A stretch of 64,000 nucleotides of DNA, from the NCBI RefSeq assembly GCF_003001695.1, contig NZ_PVYX01000001.1, positions 2,046,001-2,110,000 of the forward strand. The letters run 5' to 3'. Made by a program: the position numbers and the translations under genes. A model generated the notes under the pieces. It saw only the letters and a program-made list of their open reading frames with translations. It was not told where the DNA came from and searched no databases. Positions 23,309 through 31,666 of the stretch are shown here, in pieces (the stretch's first letter is position 1; each line of letters starts with the position of its first letter). Source of the stretch: Flagellimonas meridianipacifica. Its GTDB lineage: Bacteria; Bacteroidota; Bacteroidia; Flavobacteriales; Flavobacteriaceae.

Positions 23309-23851
23309 ATGCAAAGATTTGTCTTTTTTATTGTGGTTTTTATTCTGTCAAGTTTTCATTTACAGGCTCAAGTAGAGCCTCCTACAATAATGCCCGGACT
23401 TTCAGGGGTCTATTCTTCTGAATTGGAGACTCTAGGCTGGAATGCTCGATTATACTATGCCACAGATCATCACTTTTGCTTCGGTCCGGAAGTATCATTT
23501 TTCAAAAGAGATATTGAAGAGGGTGAAATCACTTTTTTTGAAGCGAATGCAAACCTTCATTATATTTTGGATTTGGGTGGGGGTTTGGGGTTCTATCCTC
23601 TTTCGGGATTTAATTATTCGGTAGAAACAGAAACGGAAAATATTACCTCATTTCAAGAAGAGAATGTTGAAAGAGCTTTTGGGTTGAATGTTGGAGCGGG
23701 ATTTCACTATGCCAAAGGAAGACTGCTCTTTTTCACCGAATACAAATATGTGATTAGTGATTTGGACGATCACTTTTTTACCCTCGGGTGTTTGATTAAC
23801 TTTTCCTTATCCCATAAAAACAAAAATACACAACACCATCAATCGAAATAA
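23309..23851 (+). CDS. Small exported beta-barrel protein
   Basis: A 180-residue product with a signal peptide (MQRFVFFIVVFILSSFHLQAQ) and alternating strands (LGWNARLYYATDHHFCFGPEVSFF, FEANANLHYILDLGGGLGFYPLSGF, GLNVGAGFHYAKGRLLFFTEYKYV), ending FFTLGCLINFSL. This is an eight-stranded outer-membrane barrel pattern. It precedes the Rieske/ThDP gene by 8 bp, so it is probably the first gene of that operon. Its link to the redox proteins is positional only. Confidence 0.7.
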   Translation: MQRFVFFIVVFILSSFHLQAQVEPPTIMPGLSGVYSSELETLGWNARLYYATDHHFCFGPEVSFFKRDIEEGEITFFEANANLHYILDLGGGLGFYPLSGFNYSVETETENITSFQEENVERAFGLNVGAGFHYAKGRLLFFTEYKYVISDLDDHFFTLGCLINFSLSHKNKNTQHHQSK

Positions 23852-23859
23852 ACTTTACT

Positions 23860-25812
23860 ATGGATGAAAAAAAACGTATCTGGTACAAAGTGCTCGACAA
23901 CAAAAAAGAGCTTCCCGAAGGTCGGGTGAAAACTGTAACTGCTGCACATAAGGGTATTTGCTTAACTCATTTTGAAGGTAAGTTTTCTGCGCTGGACAAT
24001 AGATGTCCGCATCAAGGTGGTCCTTTGGGAGAGGGGTCCATTGAAAATGGTATGCTACGCTGCCCATGGCATGGTTGGGATTTCCATCCATGTACGGGAC
24101 TACCTCCTGGAGGTTATGATGATGGTATTGAAACATTTGAGGTAAAAGAAGAAGGAGAAGCCATCTTTGTTGGAGTGCCTGAAGAAGCCGAACATGAAAC
24201 TACGGTTTCAGATATTATGGCTGAAACCATGGTAAACTGGGGTGTGACCAAGGTGTTCGGTATGGTGGGACACTCCAATTTGGGTTTTGCGGATGCTATG
24301 AAACGCCAAGAACAAAAGGGAAAACTCAACTTTTATGGAATCCGTCATGAAGGAGCTGCTGCTTTCGCAGCTTCCGCATATGGAAAGCTAACCGGAAAAC
24401 CGGCAGCTTGTTTTTCTATAGCGGGCCCTGGAGCAACCAATATGTTTACTGGAATGTGGGATGCCAAGGTCGATAGAGCTCCCTTATTGGCCTTGACCGG
24501 TCAAGTGGCCACCCAAGTAGTGGGTACAGGTAATTTTCAAGAAGTGGACTTGGTTCAGGCTTTTGGTAGTGTGGCCGAATTCAATCACAGGGTACAGAGT
24601 GATTCCAAACACAGCGAATTGATGTCACTTGCTATTAAACATGCAATTTTGAAACGGGATGTATCGCATCTTACCTTTCCGGATGAGGTTCAAGAGCGAA
24701 AAGCCAAGCCTAATGCAAAACCACAGACTCCCGAAAAAAGAATAACCTCACTGGAAATTGCGCCTCCAAAGGAATCAGTGAAAGATGCTGTAAACCTTAT
24801 AAAAAAATCAAAACGGCCCGTAATAATCATAGGTCATGGAGCTAGGGCACATAAAAAAGCTATTATTAAGTTTGCTGAAAGTCTCAATGCCCCTGTTGTT
24901 ACAACCTTTAAAGGAAAGGGCTTAATTCCTGATAACCATCCTTTGGGTGGAGGAGTTTTGGGCAGAAGTGGCACCCCCATTGCTTCTTGGTTTATGAATG
25001 AATCAGATGTGTTGATTGTTTTTGGAGCTTCGTTTTCCAATCATACGGGTATAACTCCCAAAAAGCCCATAATTCAAGTTGATTTTGACCCCTTGGCCTT
25101 GAGTAAGTTCCATAAGGTGGAAGTGGCCGTTTGGGGAGAAATTTCAAGAACCTTGGAAATATTTGAATCCGAATTGGAGGATGGTGTCGACACCATTGAC
25201 CAAACCAATGAAATCGCTGAGCGTTGGAAGATTTGGAGAAGTGAAAAGGCGAAGCGATTATTGGAAACTTCGGATGATGGAGTTAGTTCCATAGCTGTTT
25301 TTGATGCTATGGACCAGCTTACCCCGGAAGATGCGGTAATGTGTGTGGATGTGGGTAACAATGCCTACTCTTTCGGTAGGTATTTTGAGTCCAAAGAACA
25401 CGATTTTCTAATGTCTGGCTATTTGGGCTCCATAGGTTTTGCACTTCCCGCTTCAATTGGAGCATGGACCGCTGTTGGGAGTTCCAGACCGGTGGTGGCG
25501 GTTGCAGGCGATGGAGGTTTATGTCAATATTTGGCCGAAATCACCACATTGGTAAAATACAATATGCCTGTAAAGCTGATTGTATTGAATAACCATGAGT
25601 TGGGTAAAATTTCAAAAGAGCAGCGAGCGGGAGAGTTTGATGTATGGAAAACCTCACTTTCTAACCCAAATTTTGCAGACTTTGCAGTATCCTGCGGTGC
25701 TTGGGGAAAACGTGTAGAGAAACAAGAAGACCTTATGAAGACAATGAAATCACTTTTTGAACAACCCGGACCTGCCGTTTTGGAAGTTATCACGGATGTA
25801 AATCTGATTTAA
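23860..25812 (+). CDS. Rieske-ThDP enzyme fusion (pyruvate oxidase-like)
   Basis: A 650-residue fusion. Residues 1-105 are a Rieske domain with C49-P-H51 (RCPHQGGPLGEG) and C68-x2-H71 (RCPWHGWDFHP). Residues about 113-650 are a three-domain ThDP enzyme. The PYR domain has the cofactor Glu in GIRHEGAAAFAA, the central domain has RPVIIIGHGARAHKKA, and the PP domain has the ThDP/Mg motif GDGGLCQYLAEITTLV...LIVLNN. It is closest to the pyruvate oxidase/acetolactate synthase group. In quinone-linked pyruvate oxidase, electrons leave through FAD; here a Rieske centre is attached as a possible second carrier. Substrate and partner are inferred. No signal peptide, so cytoplasmic. Confidence 0.85.
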   Translation: MDEKKRIWYKVLDNKKELPEGRVKTVTAAHKGICLTHFEGKFSALDNRCPHQGGPLGEGSIENGMLRCPWHGWDFHPCTGLPPGGYDDGIETFEVKEEGEAIFVGVPEEAEHETTVSDIMAETMVNWGVTKVFGMVGHSNLGFADAMKRQEQKGKLNFYGIRHEGAAAFAASAYGKLTGKPAACFSIAGPGATNMFTGMWDAKVDRAPLLALTGQVATQVVGTGNFQEVDLVQAFGSVAEFNHRVQSDSKHSELMSLAIKHAILKRDVSHLTFPDEVQERKAKPNAKPQTPEKRITSLEIAPPKESVKDAVNLIKKSKRPVIIIGHGARAHKKAIIKFAESLNAPVVTTFKGKGLIPDNHPLGGGVLGRSGTPIASWFMNESDVLIVFGASFSNHTGITPKKPIIQVDFDPLALSKFHKVEVAVWGEISRTLEIFESELEDGVDTIDQTNEIAERWKIWRSEKAKRLLETSDDGVSSIAVFDAMDQLTPEDAVMCVDVGNNAYSFGRYFESKEHDFLMSGYLGSIGFALPASIGAWTAVGSSRPVVAVAGDGGLCQYLAEITTLVKYNMPVKLIVLNNHELGKISKEQRAGEFDVWKTSLSNPNFADFAVSCGAWGKRVEKQEDLMKTMKSLFEQPGPAVLEVITDVNLI

Positions 25813-25813
25813 C

Positions 25814-26023
25814 ATGGAGACAGCAATACTTACATTTCTGATTATCCTTCAGATTTACTTTTTGGCAGGATTGGCATTTGGAGTTTACTTCATTCTTTTC
25901 GCAAAACGAATCGACCCCTTAATGGGAAATAGTAAAAAGGTTATCAGGCTATTGCTTTTTCCTGGTGTAGTGGCCACATGGCCCTTTCTTATAAAGCGGC
26001 TGTTCCAGAACAAAAACGAATAA
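25814..26023 (+). CDS. Small membrane protein
   Basis: A 69-residue product with one long N-terminal span (METAILTFLIILQIYFLAGLAFGVYFILFA), a KRIDPLMGNSKKVIR loop, and a second short hydrophobic part (LLLFPGVVATWPFLIKRLF). Its ATG is one base after the Rieske/ThDP stop, so the genes are coupled. It could anchor or accompany the ThDP enzyme at the membrane. No characterised family is recognised. Confidence 0.75.
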   Translation: METAILTFLIILQIYFLAGLAFGVYFILFAKRIDPLMGNSKKVIRLLLFPGVVATWPFLIKRLFQNKNE

Positions 26024-26026
26024 GAA

Positions 26027-26434
26027 ATGGATTATCGATTACGAACAAGACATAAATGGATGTGGATGATTTTGACCCCCACATTGGCGATTTTCCTATT
26101 TCTTTCTGCAATAAACCTTGACTTTTTCTCTTCATCGGAAAACCTTTATATGGCTGAGGTTAAAGGAAATGTGGTTGAGGAAATTGAGAATGCCGAAATG
26201 AAAGTTGTACTATCCAATACATCTGAGCAGTATTTGCTAAACATTTGGCTTAAGTCTCCTTTAAGAGCTACATCTTCGGTGGTGTACGAAATTAATGGGA
26301 AAGGAGAAAAAGGTGAAGTGCTCGGCCAATTGCAGGGAATAGGGAGTTACTCATTTCCCAGTACAGGAATTATCAGGGGCTTTATCGTGATGGATGAAAT
26401 AAAGAACCAACAAATTCTAAAATTGGAATTCTAA
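26027..26434 (+). CDS. Single-span membrane protein with extracytoplasmic domain
   Basis: A 135-residue product with a basic start (MDYRLRTRHKWMWM) and one span (about 14-31, ILTPTLAIFLFLSAINL), then a beta-rich domain (VVLSNTSEQYLLNIWLKSPLRATSSVVYEINGKGEK) outside. It sits 3 bp after the small membrane protein and its stop overlaps the next ATG (TAATG). I recognise no family. A periplasmic subunit of the membrane redox complex is a reasonable inference from position. Confidence 0.7.
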   Translation: MDYRLRTRHKWMWMILTPTLAIFLFLSAINLDFFSSSENLYMAEVKGNVVEEIENAEMKVVLSNTSEQYLLNIWLKSPLRATSSVVYEINGKGEKGEVLGQLQGIGSYSFPSTGIIRGFIVMDEIKNQQILKLEF

Positions 26435-27465
26435 TGGGACTGGACTATAAATTGGTGCTTTGGAACAAGCATAAGAAAAAGTATGACAAGATTTTTGCCT
26501 TGTCCATAGTGTTGTATTTGGTGTTGTTCATAGTACTTACCTTACTCTTGAACCCCGAAGGAACAGCAGAAACTTTGATAATACGGGCTTTTGGGTCTTT
26601 GGCAATTCTAATGTTGCATATCATTTTAATTATTGGCCCTCTCTGTCGGTTAAATCCACAATTTCTTCCTATTCTATATAATAGAAGACACTTGGGAGTA
26701 AGCATGTTCTTAGCAGCTTTGATTCATGGAACCTTTGCCATTATTCAGTTTCATACTTTGGGAAATACAAATCCAATTGTTTCTGTTTTTACTTCAAACC
26801 TGGACTATGGCTCCTTGACCAATTTTCCTTTTCAGGTTTTAGGATTTTTAGCATTACTCATTTTGTTTTTCATGGCCTCTACGAGTCATGACTTCTTTCT
26901 GAAAAATCTATCTCCTAAGATTTGGAAAGGGCTTCATATGATGGTCTATGTGGCCTATGCCTTAATTACACTCCATGTTTTTTTAGGGGCTTTTCAGCAA
27001 GAAACATCACTACCAACCATTGGAATAATGTTAGTGGGATTTATTCTGGTTTCTGGATTACACCTTACTGCTGCATTCAAGGAAACAAAAAACGATAACA
27101 TAAAGAAAAAGAAAGAAGAAGATGGCTGGTTAAAGGTTTGCCAGGTAAGGGAGATAATGGAAAATAGAGCCAAAATATTTACAGTGAATCAAGAGCGCGT
27201 GGCAATTTTTAAATACCAAGGGAAATTATCGGCGATTCATAATGTATGCAAACACCAGGGAGGTCCTTTGGGAGAGGGTAAAATTGTGGACGGATGTGTT
27301 ACCTGTCCTTGGCATGGTTACCAGTATTTACCTCAAAATGGTCAGTCACCACCTCCCTTTACAGAAAAAGTGGCGACTTATGAGTTAAGAGTGCAAAATG
27401 GATGGGTTTTTATCAAACCAGAAGCTTTCCCAGAAGGAACTGAAGTGGAACCTGCAAAAATCTAA
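26434..27465 (+). CDS. Ferric reductase-like membrane protein with C-terminal Rieske domain
   Basis: A 343-residue fusion. Residues about 20-215 contain six membrane spans of the ferric reductase/YedZ-like type. Candidate heme-b histidines lie in LAALIHGTFAIIQFH and GLHMMVYVAYALITLH. Residues about 225-335 form a Rieske domain with C272-K-H274 (CKHQGGPLGEG) and C291-P-W-H294. Both cofactor types in one chain suggest electron transfer between a soluble cytoplasmic donor and the membrane quinone or heme pool. It is the third Rieske protein of the cluster. The domain follows the last span on the cytoplasmic side if the usual topology holds, which I did not test. Confidence 0.85.
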   Translation: MGLDYKLVLWNKHKKKYDKIFALSIVLYLVLFIVLTLLLNPEGTAETLIIRAFGSLAILMLHIILIIGPLCRLNPQFLPILYNRRHLGVSMFLAALIHGTFAIIQFHTLGNTNPIVSVFTSNLDYGSLTNFPFQVLGFLALLILFFMASTSHDFFLKNLSPKIWKGLHMMVYVAYALITLHVFLGAFQQETSLPTIGIMLVGFILVSGLHLTAAFKETKNDNIKKKKEEDGWLKVCQVREIMENRAKIFTVNQERVAIFKYQGKLSAIHNVCKHQGGPLGEGKIVDGCVTCPWHGYQYLPQNGQSPPPFTEKVATYELRVQNGWVFIKPEAFPEGTEVEPAKI

Positions 27466-27466
27466 A

Positions 27467-28258
27467 ATGAAACAAAAAGACGAGTTTTATATCGGGTATG
27501 TAGAAGATTCTGTAGGAAACCTAACCAAGAAAAGCCTGAAGAACTTTGTTCTATTCGGAATAGGGTTTCTTATTTTGGGAGCACTGTTATTTGGAATTTT
27601 TCAGAATACGGCCAGTAACAGTTCTTTTGATTTCGATTCTGCAACCAAGGTTTCGGGCGTTTATCATGAAATGCCCTATCCCATGCTTCAAGTAGAATTG
27701 ACTGAGGGTATCTATAAGAATGTTGTGCTTTTGGGCTTTGGAAAATTTGGACCAAACCCTTATTTGAAGGATATCCGTAATCAAGAAGGAGACTTGGAAG
27801 GCAAACATCTTACCATTGAAGGAAATTTGATTTATTACAATGGTAAGACCCTATTACAAATTGATGATGGCCAAAAAATAAGTCTCACCAATTCCAAACG
27901 CACTAAGTCTATTTCTACAGAATCATTGGGTGCCATTAGTGTTGAAGGTGAGATAGTTGACCCCAAATGTTATTTTGGAGTTATGAAGCCCGGCTATGGT
28001 AAAATTCATAGGAGTTGTGCTGCACTTTGCATTTCTGGCGGTATCCCTCCAGTGCTGGTTTCAGATGACCCAAATGCAATATCAGATTATTTTTTATTGA
28101 CTGATTTGAAAGGAAATCCCATTCATAAAGACATACTACCGTATATAGGCCAACCTTCAATCTTAAATGGATTGGCTGAAAAATTGGGAGATTGGCACAT
28201 TTTACGTATTGACGTTTCCCAAATTAGAAAGTTGAATAAAGAATCATCAATTTATTGA
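27467..28258 (+). CDS. Membrane-anchored protein with conserved Cys motif
   Basis: A 263-residue product with one membrane span (about residues 20-45, LKNFVLFGIGFLILGALLFGIF). An extracytoplasmic region of two OB-like halves follows. The second half contains a distinctive GEIVDPKCYFGVMKPG and IHRSCAALCISGGIPPVLV block with three cysteines. The same Cys pattern occurs in uncharacterised proteins linked to Rieske and sulfur-oxidation genes. ATG 27467 is chosen because it is one base after the upstream stop; ATG 27398 would overlap 68 bp. Function unknown; metal or heme binding by the cysteines is possible. Confidence 0.75.
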   Translation: MKQKDEFYIGYVEDSVGNLTKKSLKNFVLFGIGFLILGALLFGIFQNTASNSSFDFDSATKVSGVYHEMPYPMLQVELTEGIYKNVVLLGFGKFGPNPYLKDIRNQEGDLEGKHLTIEGNLIYYNGKTLLQIDDGQKISLTNSKRTKSISTESLGAISVEGEIVDPKCYFGVMKPGYGKIHRSCAALCISGGIPPVLVSDDPNAISDYFLLTDLKGNPIHKDILPYIGQPSILNGLAEKLGDWHILRIDVSQIRKLNKESSIY

Positions 28259-28259
28259 T

Positions 28260-28709
28260 ATGAAAAAATTTGTTTCCTTAACGTTTTTATTTATGGGGCT
28301 GTTGGTTTCGGCCCAATCCATCGATTACAACACTAAAAAGGGCTACGCCGCCAATGGGTATGATGTGGTTTCTTATTTCGAAGACAAAGCCGTAGAAGGT
28401 AAAACTGAGTTTAGCACAAAGTTTGATGGGGTTAGCTATAAGTTTTCATCTCAGGGAAATTTGGATATGTTCACCGCCAATCCTGAAAAATATGCTCCTC
28501 AATACGGCGGGTATTGTGCCTATGCAGTAGCTGTTTCCGGTAAAAAAGTGAGCATAAATCCTGAAACTTTTGAGATAAGGGACGATAAATTGTACTTATT
28601 TTACAACAAGGGAAAAACCAACACCTTGGAATTTTGGAAAAAAGAGTCACCTGTTGAACTCCAAGCCAAAGCTGACGTGAATTGGGAAAAAATTAAAAAC
28701 AAAAAGTGA
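28260..28709 (+). CDS. Exported YHS-domain protein
   Basis: A 149-residue product with a signal peptide (MKKFVSLTFLFMGLLVSAQ). The YHS-like block is GYAANGYDVVSYFEDKAVEGKTEFSTKFDGVSYKFSSQGNLDMF, followed by KYAPQYGGYCAYAVAVSGKKV. YHS domains bind metals in copper-related ATPases and oxygenases, and exported versions are frequent in marine bacteria. It is the last gene of the Rieske operon, 1 bp after the previous stop. A metal-supply role is inference. Confidence 0.85.
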   Translation: MKKFVSLTFLFMGLLVSAQSIDYNTKKGYAANGYDVVSYFEDKAVEGKTEFSTKFDGVSYKFSSQGNLDMFTANPEKYAPQYGGYCAYAVAVSGKKVSINPETFEIRDDKLYLFYNKGKTNTLEFWKKESPVELQAKADVNWEKIKNKK

Positions 28710-28764
28710 GACTATCGGAAGTGTAATTCGTAGTTCCTCCGTTTTTGGATAAGCAGGGTATTAG

Positions 28765-29418
28765 ATGAGAAAAAGTCTAAAGGTTTTATTTTCAGGTTTT
28801 TCAATAAGTTTCCTTGGAGCTTTGCCTTTGGGCACTTTGAATTTGACCGCGTTTGATATAGCGGCATCACAAAGTGTTGTTTCAGCTATTTGGTTTGCCA
28901 TTGCAGTGGTATTGGTGGAATTGGTAGTTGTTCGATTGGCGATTTATGGAAATGAAAAACTCACGTTAACCGATAGGGTTAGCAATTACCTTTTCCCTTT
29001 GGGAATCATATTACTTCTGTATTTGGCGATACTCAGTTTTATGGATGCAAGCCAAGTCTCAGAAACAGGACCACAGTTTACTGCACTTCCAGAAATAGGC
29101 TCTTCATTTGTTTTAGGATTATTATTAAGCGCACTTAACCCCTTGCATTTTCCTTTTTGGATGACATGGACCAAGGTTTTGTCAACAAAAGGAGTTTTGG
29201 AACGCTCCAGTAGATCTTACTCTTTTTATATATGGGGTATTGGGGTAGGTTCCATTATTGCACTTCTGATTTTTATTTTTTTAGGCAAATATGTATTCAG
29301 TAATTACCAAGACTATAGCAAAGTGACCAATCTTTTTATGGGGCTGTTATATCTGGGATTTTCACTTTATCTTACGTTCTTGTTGATTAAAAAACGCCTT
29401 AACCTTAAATTACAATAA
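28765..29418 (+). CDS. LysE-family transporter
   Basis: A 217-residue membrane protein with six predicted spans. The first carries the LysE/RhtB glycine pattern (FSISFLGALPLGTLNLTAFDIA), and the central ALNPLHFPFWMTWTKVL recalls the NPxxxxFW element of the family. LysE proteins export amino acids or analogues. It starts a run of six co-directional genes with short gaps to 32955. The substrate is unknown. Confidence 0.85.
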   Translation: MRKSLKVLFSGFSISFLGALPLGTLNLTAFDIAASQSVVSAIWFAIAVVLVELVVVRLAIYGNEKLTLTDRVSNYLFPLGIILLLYLAILSFMDASQVSETGPQFTALPEIGSSFVLGLLLSALNPLHFPFWMTWTKVLSTKGVLERSSRSYSFYIWGIGVGSIIALLIFIFLGKYVFSNYQDYSKVTNLFMGLLYLGFSLYLTFLLIKKRLNLKLQ

Positions 29419-29424
29419 ACCTTC

Positions 29425-29910
29425 ATGTTCATTTCATCATTAAATACTTTAGAACAATTCAAGCATATATTGCAACAACTCCCAGCGGATTGTTATAATT
29501 CTCCTTGTGCAACACTCTCCAATTCCAGTATAGGACAACATACAAGACATGTTATTGAGCTTTATTTATGCCTTATCAACGGCTATGAAACGGAGGATGT
29601 TTCGTATGATAGAAGGGAGCGTAATCCAAGAATTGAAAATGAGGTTTTATTTGCCATAGAGCAACTGGAATTCATTCAAGAGAAATTGGAAAAACCGAAT
29701 AAAACTTTGAAGGTTACGTACGAATTGGCTGGTGAGGATAATACTTTGGATTCCAATTATTATCGTGAAGTGATGTATAACTTGGAACATGCCATTCATC
29801 ACCACGCTCTTATAAAGGTCGGAATTCAACACTTTACGGAGTTGGATTTACCTGAATCATTTGGTGTGGCACCATCAACTATGCAATATAGAAAGGCATG
29901 TGCACAGTAA
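29425..29910 (+). CDS. DinB-family protein
   Basis: A 161-residue four-helix protein of the DinB/YfiT superfamily. Three His that usually bind a metal appear in SNSSIGQHTRHVIELY and NLEHAIHHHALIKVGIQH. Members include thiol-dependent transferases using bacillithiol or mycothiol and many of unknown role. A YpdA-like reductase gene lies 3.9 kb away. It overlaps the NRDE gene by 13 bp. Confidence 0.85.
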   Translation: MFISSLNTLEQFKHILQQLPADCYNSPCATLSNSSIGQHTRHVIELYLCLINGYETEDVSYDRRERNPRIENEVLFAIEQLEFIQEKLEKPNKTLKVTYELAGEDNTLDSNYYREVMYNLEHAIHHHALIKVGIQHFTELDLPESFGVAPSTMQYRKACAQ

Positions 29911-30620
29911 GCTTCATTGCAAATAAGGGAAACTATTATATCACTTCCAATAGGGACGAACACATTTCCCGTCCCACGGCTTTTAAGCCAAAACGAGAAA
30001 TCGTGAACGGTATGGACCTTTTGTTTCCAAAAGATCCCAAAGCTGGAGGTACTTGGTTTGCCATTAATGAAATGGGACATGCGGGAGTGTTGTTGAATGG
30101 AGCTTTCCAGAGGCATAAATCATTGGGGAACTATAGAAAAAGTAGGGGTTTGGTCCTTTTGGATATTATGTCAAAGGAATCACCAGAAAAATACCTTGAT
30201 GAAATTGACCTGGAAGGGATAGAACCGTTCACTGTAGTGCTATTCCAACAAGGTCGATTATTGGAGATGCGTTGGGATGAAAACGAACAACACAAAAAAA
30301 ACCTAAACATTTCAGGGAACTATATTTGGTCTTCGGCAACCCTTTATGATGAAGAAGTGATACGACACCGAGAATCGCTTTTTTCCAATTTTATGGGGAA
30401 TGTTTCAGATGTTAATCCGGAGGATGTGGTTGATTTCCATTCCAACAATCATTCAGATTTTGAAAATGGCTTTATTATAGACCGTAAGACGGGTTTGAAA
30501 ACGTTCAGTGTCACCCAAGCCGTTTTAAAAGAGGATGAAGTTTCCTTAGGGCATTTTGACCTTTTGAACGATAAGAAATCAATTATTTCATTTAATACGG
30601 ACCAGTTAACCCTCTATTAA
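29898..30620 (+). CDS. NRDE-family protein (TANGO2-like)
   Basis: A 240-residue protein that begins MCTVSFIANKGNYYITSNRDEHISRP, with the NRDE signature and Cys2 that is the probable N-terminal nucleophile of this Ntn-like group. GGTWFAINEMGHAGVLLNG follows. The eukaryotic homologue TANGO2 is linked to heme or lipid handling; bacterial roles are unclear. Overlap with the DinB gene and a 1-bp gap to the ATP-grasp gene suggest one transcript. Confidence 0.85.
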   Translation: MCTVSFIANKGNYYITSNRDEHISRPTAFKPKREIVNGMDLLFPKDPKAGGTWFAINEMGHAGVLLNGAFQRHKSLGNYRKSRGLVLLDIMSKESPEKYLDEIDLEGIEPFTVVLFQQGRLLEMRWDENEQHKKNLNISGNYIWSSATLYDEEVIRHRESLFSNFMGNVSDVNPEDVVDFHSNNHSDFENGFIIDRKTGLKTFSVTQAVLKEDEVSLGHFDLLNDKKSIISFNTDQLTLY

Positions 30621-30621
30621 A

Positions 30622-31665
30622 ATGAAAAACTGGCAGCTAAAACTACATAAATGGACACACTGGGAGTATTGGCCCTTCCCCTTGGTCTACTATCCTATGT
30701 TTCCAGTTTGGCTGTACTTCTCTTTGAGGGCACGTTCTTTTTTCTTTTTCAATGCCGCTAACCCGACCATGAAAAATGGAGGGATGGCAATGGAATCCAA
30801 AATGCAGATTTACGATTTGATTCCGCAGGGAAATTATCCAAACACGATATACATTTCCAAACAAGAGAATTTGGAAAACGCCCTGAACAAAGTCTTTTCA
30901 TCTCGAATTTCATATCCTTTTATCGTAAAGCCAGATATTGGAATGAAATCATTCGGGGTGGATAAGATTAGGAATCAAGAAGAATTTCGCAGTTATTTCT
31001 TGCGAATGCACGATGATTTCTTGGTGCAAGAATTGATTCCCTACCAAAACGAATTGGGTATTTTTTATGTCAGAAAACCAGGAGAAGAAAAGGGAAAGAT
31101 TACTGGAATGGTATCCAAGAAGTTTTTATCTGTCATTGGAGATGGAAAAAGCTCGATTTTACAATTAATTAAGCGGAACCCTCGAAGTCACTTTCAATTG
31201 AAGGCGTTGCAAAAAAAATACGGTTTCAAATTGAACATGGTTTTGGATGAAGGAAAAGAATTTATTTTGGTTCCCTTCGGAAGTCACACAAGAGGAGCTG
31301 AATTTAGAGATGTTAGCCACTTGCTCAATGATGAGCTTTTGGAAACCATAGATGGAGTTTGTTCCAAAGTGGAAGGCTTTCATTATGGACGTTTGGATGT
31401 ACTCTATAATTCTTTTGAAGAATTGAGCAGAGGCGAAAAATTCAGCATAATAGAGATTAATGGAGCAGGAGGGGAGCCGACCCATATTTATGACCCAAAA
31501 CATTCGGTTTTCTTTGCTTGGAGGGAAATTTTCAGGCATTGGAAAATGATGAATGATATCAGTATCATGAATCACAAAAAGGGATATACCTATCTTAGTT
31601 TCAAGGACGGTAGGGCTATGTTGAAGGATAGCAATATTGTAGAACAACAAATAAAAGCTATTTAA
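30622..31665 (+). CDS. ATP-grasp protein (D-Ala-D-Ala ligase-like), unknown substrate
   Basis: A 347-residue protein. The N-terminus (WEYWPFPLVYYPMFPVWLYFSLRARSFFFF) is hydrophobic and aromatic, possibly membrane-associated. ATP-grasp elements follow: YPFIVKPDIGMKSFGVDKI, DFLVQELIPYQNELGIFYV, and the metal-binding FSIIEINGAGGEPTHIYD. ATP-grasp enzymes join a carboxylate to an amine or thiol. The lack of a recognised partner gene leaves the product unknown. It sits between NRDE and a small beta-barrel gene. Confidence 0.8.
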   Translation: MKNWQLKLHKWTHWEYWPFPLVYYPMFPVWLYFSLRARSFFFFNAANPTMKNGGMAMESKMQIYDLIPQGNYPNTIYISKQENLENALNKVFSSRISYPFIVKPDIGMKSFGVDKIRNQEEFRSYFLRMHDDFLVQELIPYQNELGIFYVRKPGEEKGKITGMVSKKFLSVIGDGKSSILQLIKRNPRSHFQLKALQKKYGFKLNMVLDEGKEFILVPFGSHTRGAEFRDVSHLLNDELLETIDGVCSKVEGFHYGRLDVLYNSFEELSRGEKFSIIEINGAGGEPTHIYDPKHSVFFAWREIFRHWKMMNDISIMNHKKGYTYLSFKDGRAMLKDSNIVEQQIKAI

Positions 31666-31666
31666 G

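Noticed and set aside
27398..27466. ATG 27398 as start of the Cys-motif protein
   Set aside because: It would overlap the Rieske membrane gene by 68 bp; ATG 27467 fits the 1-bp spacing of the operon.
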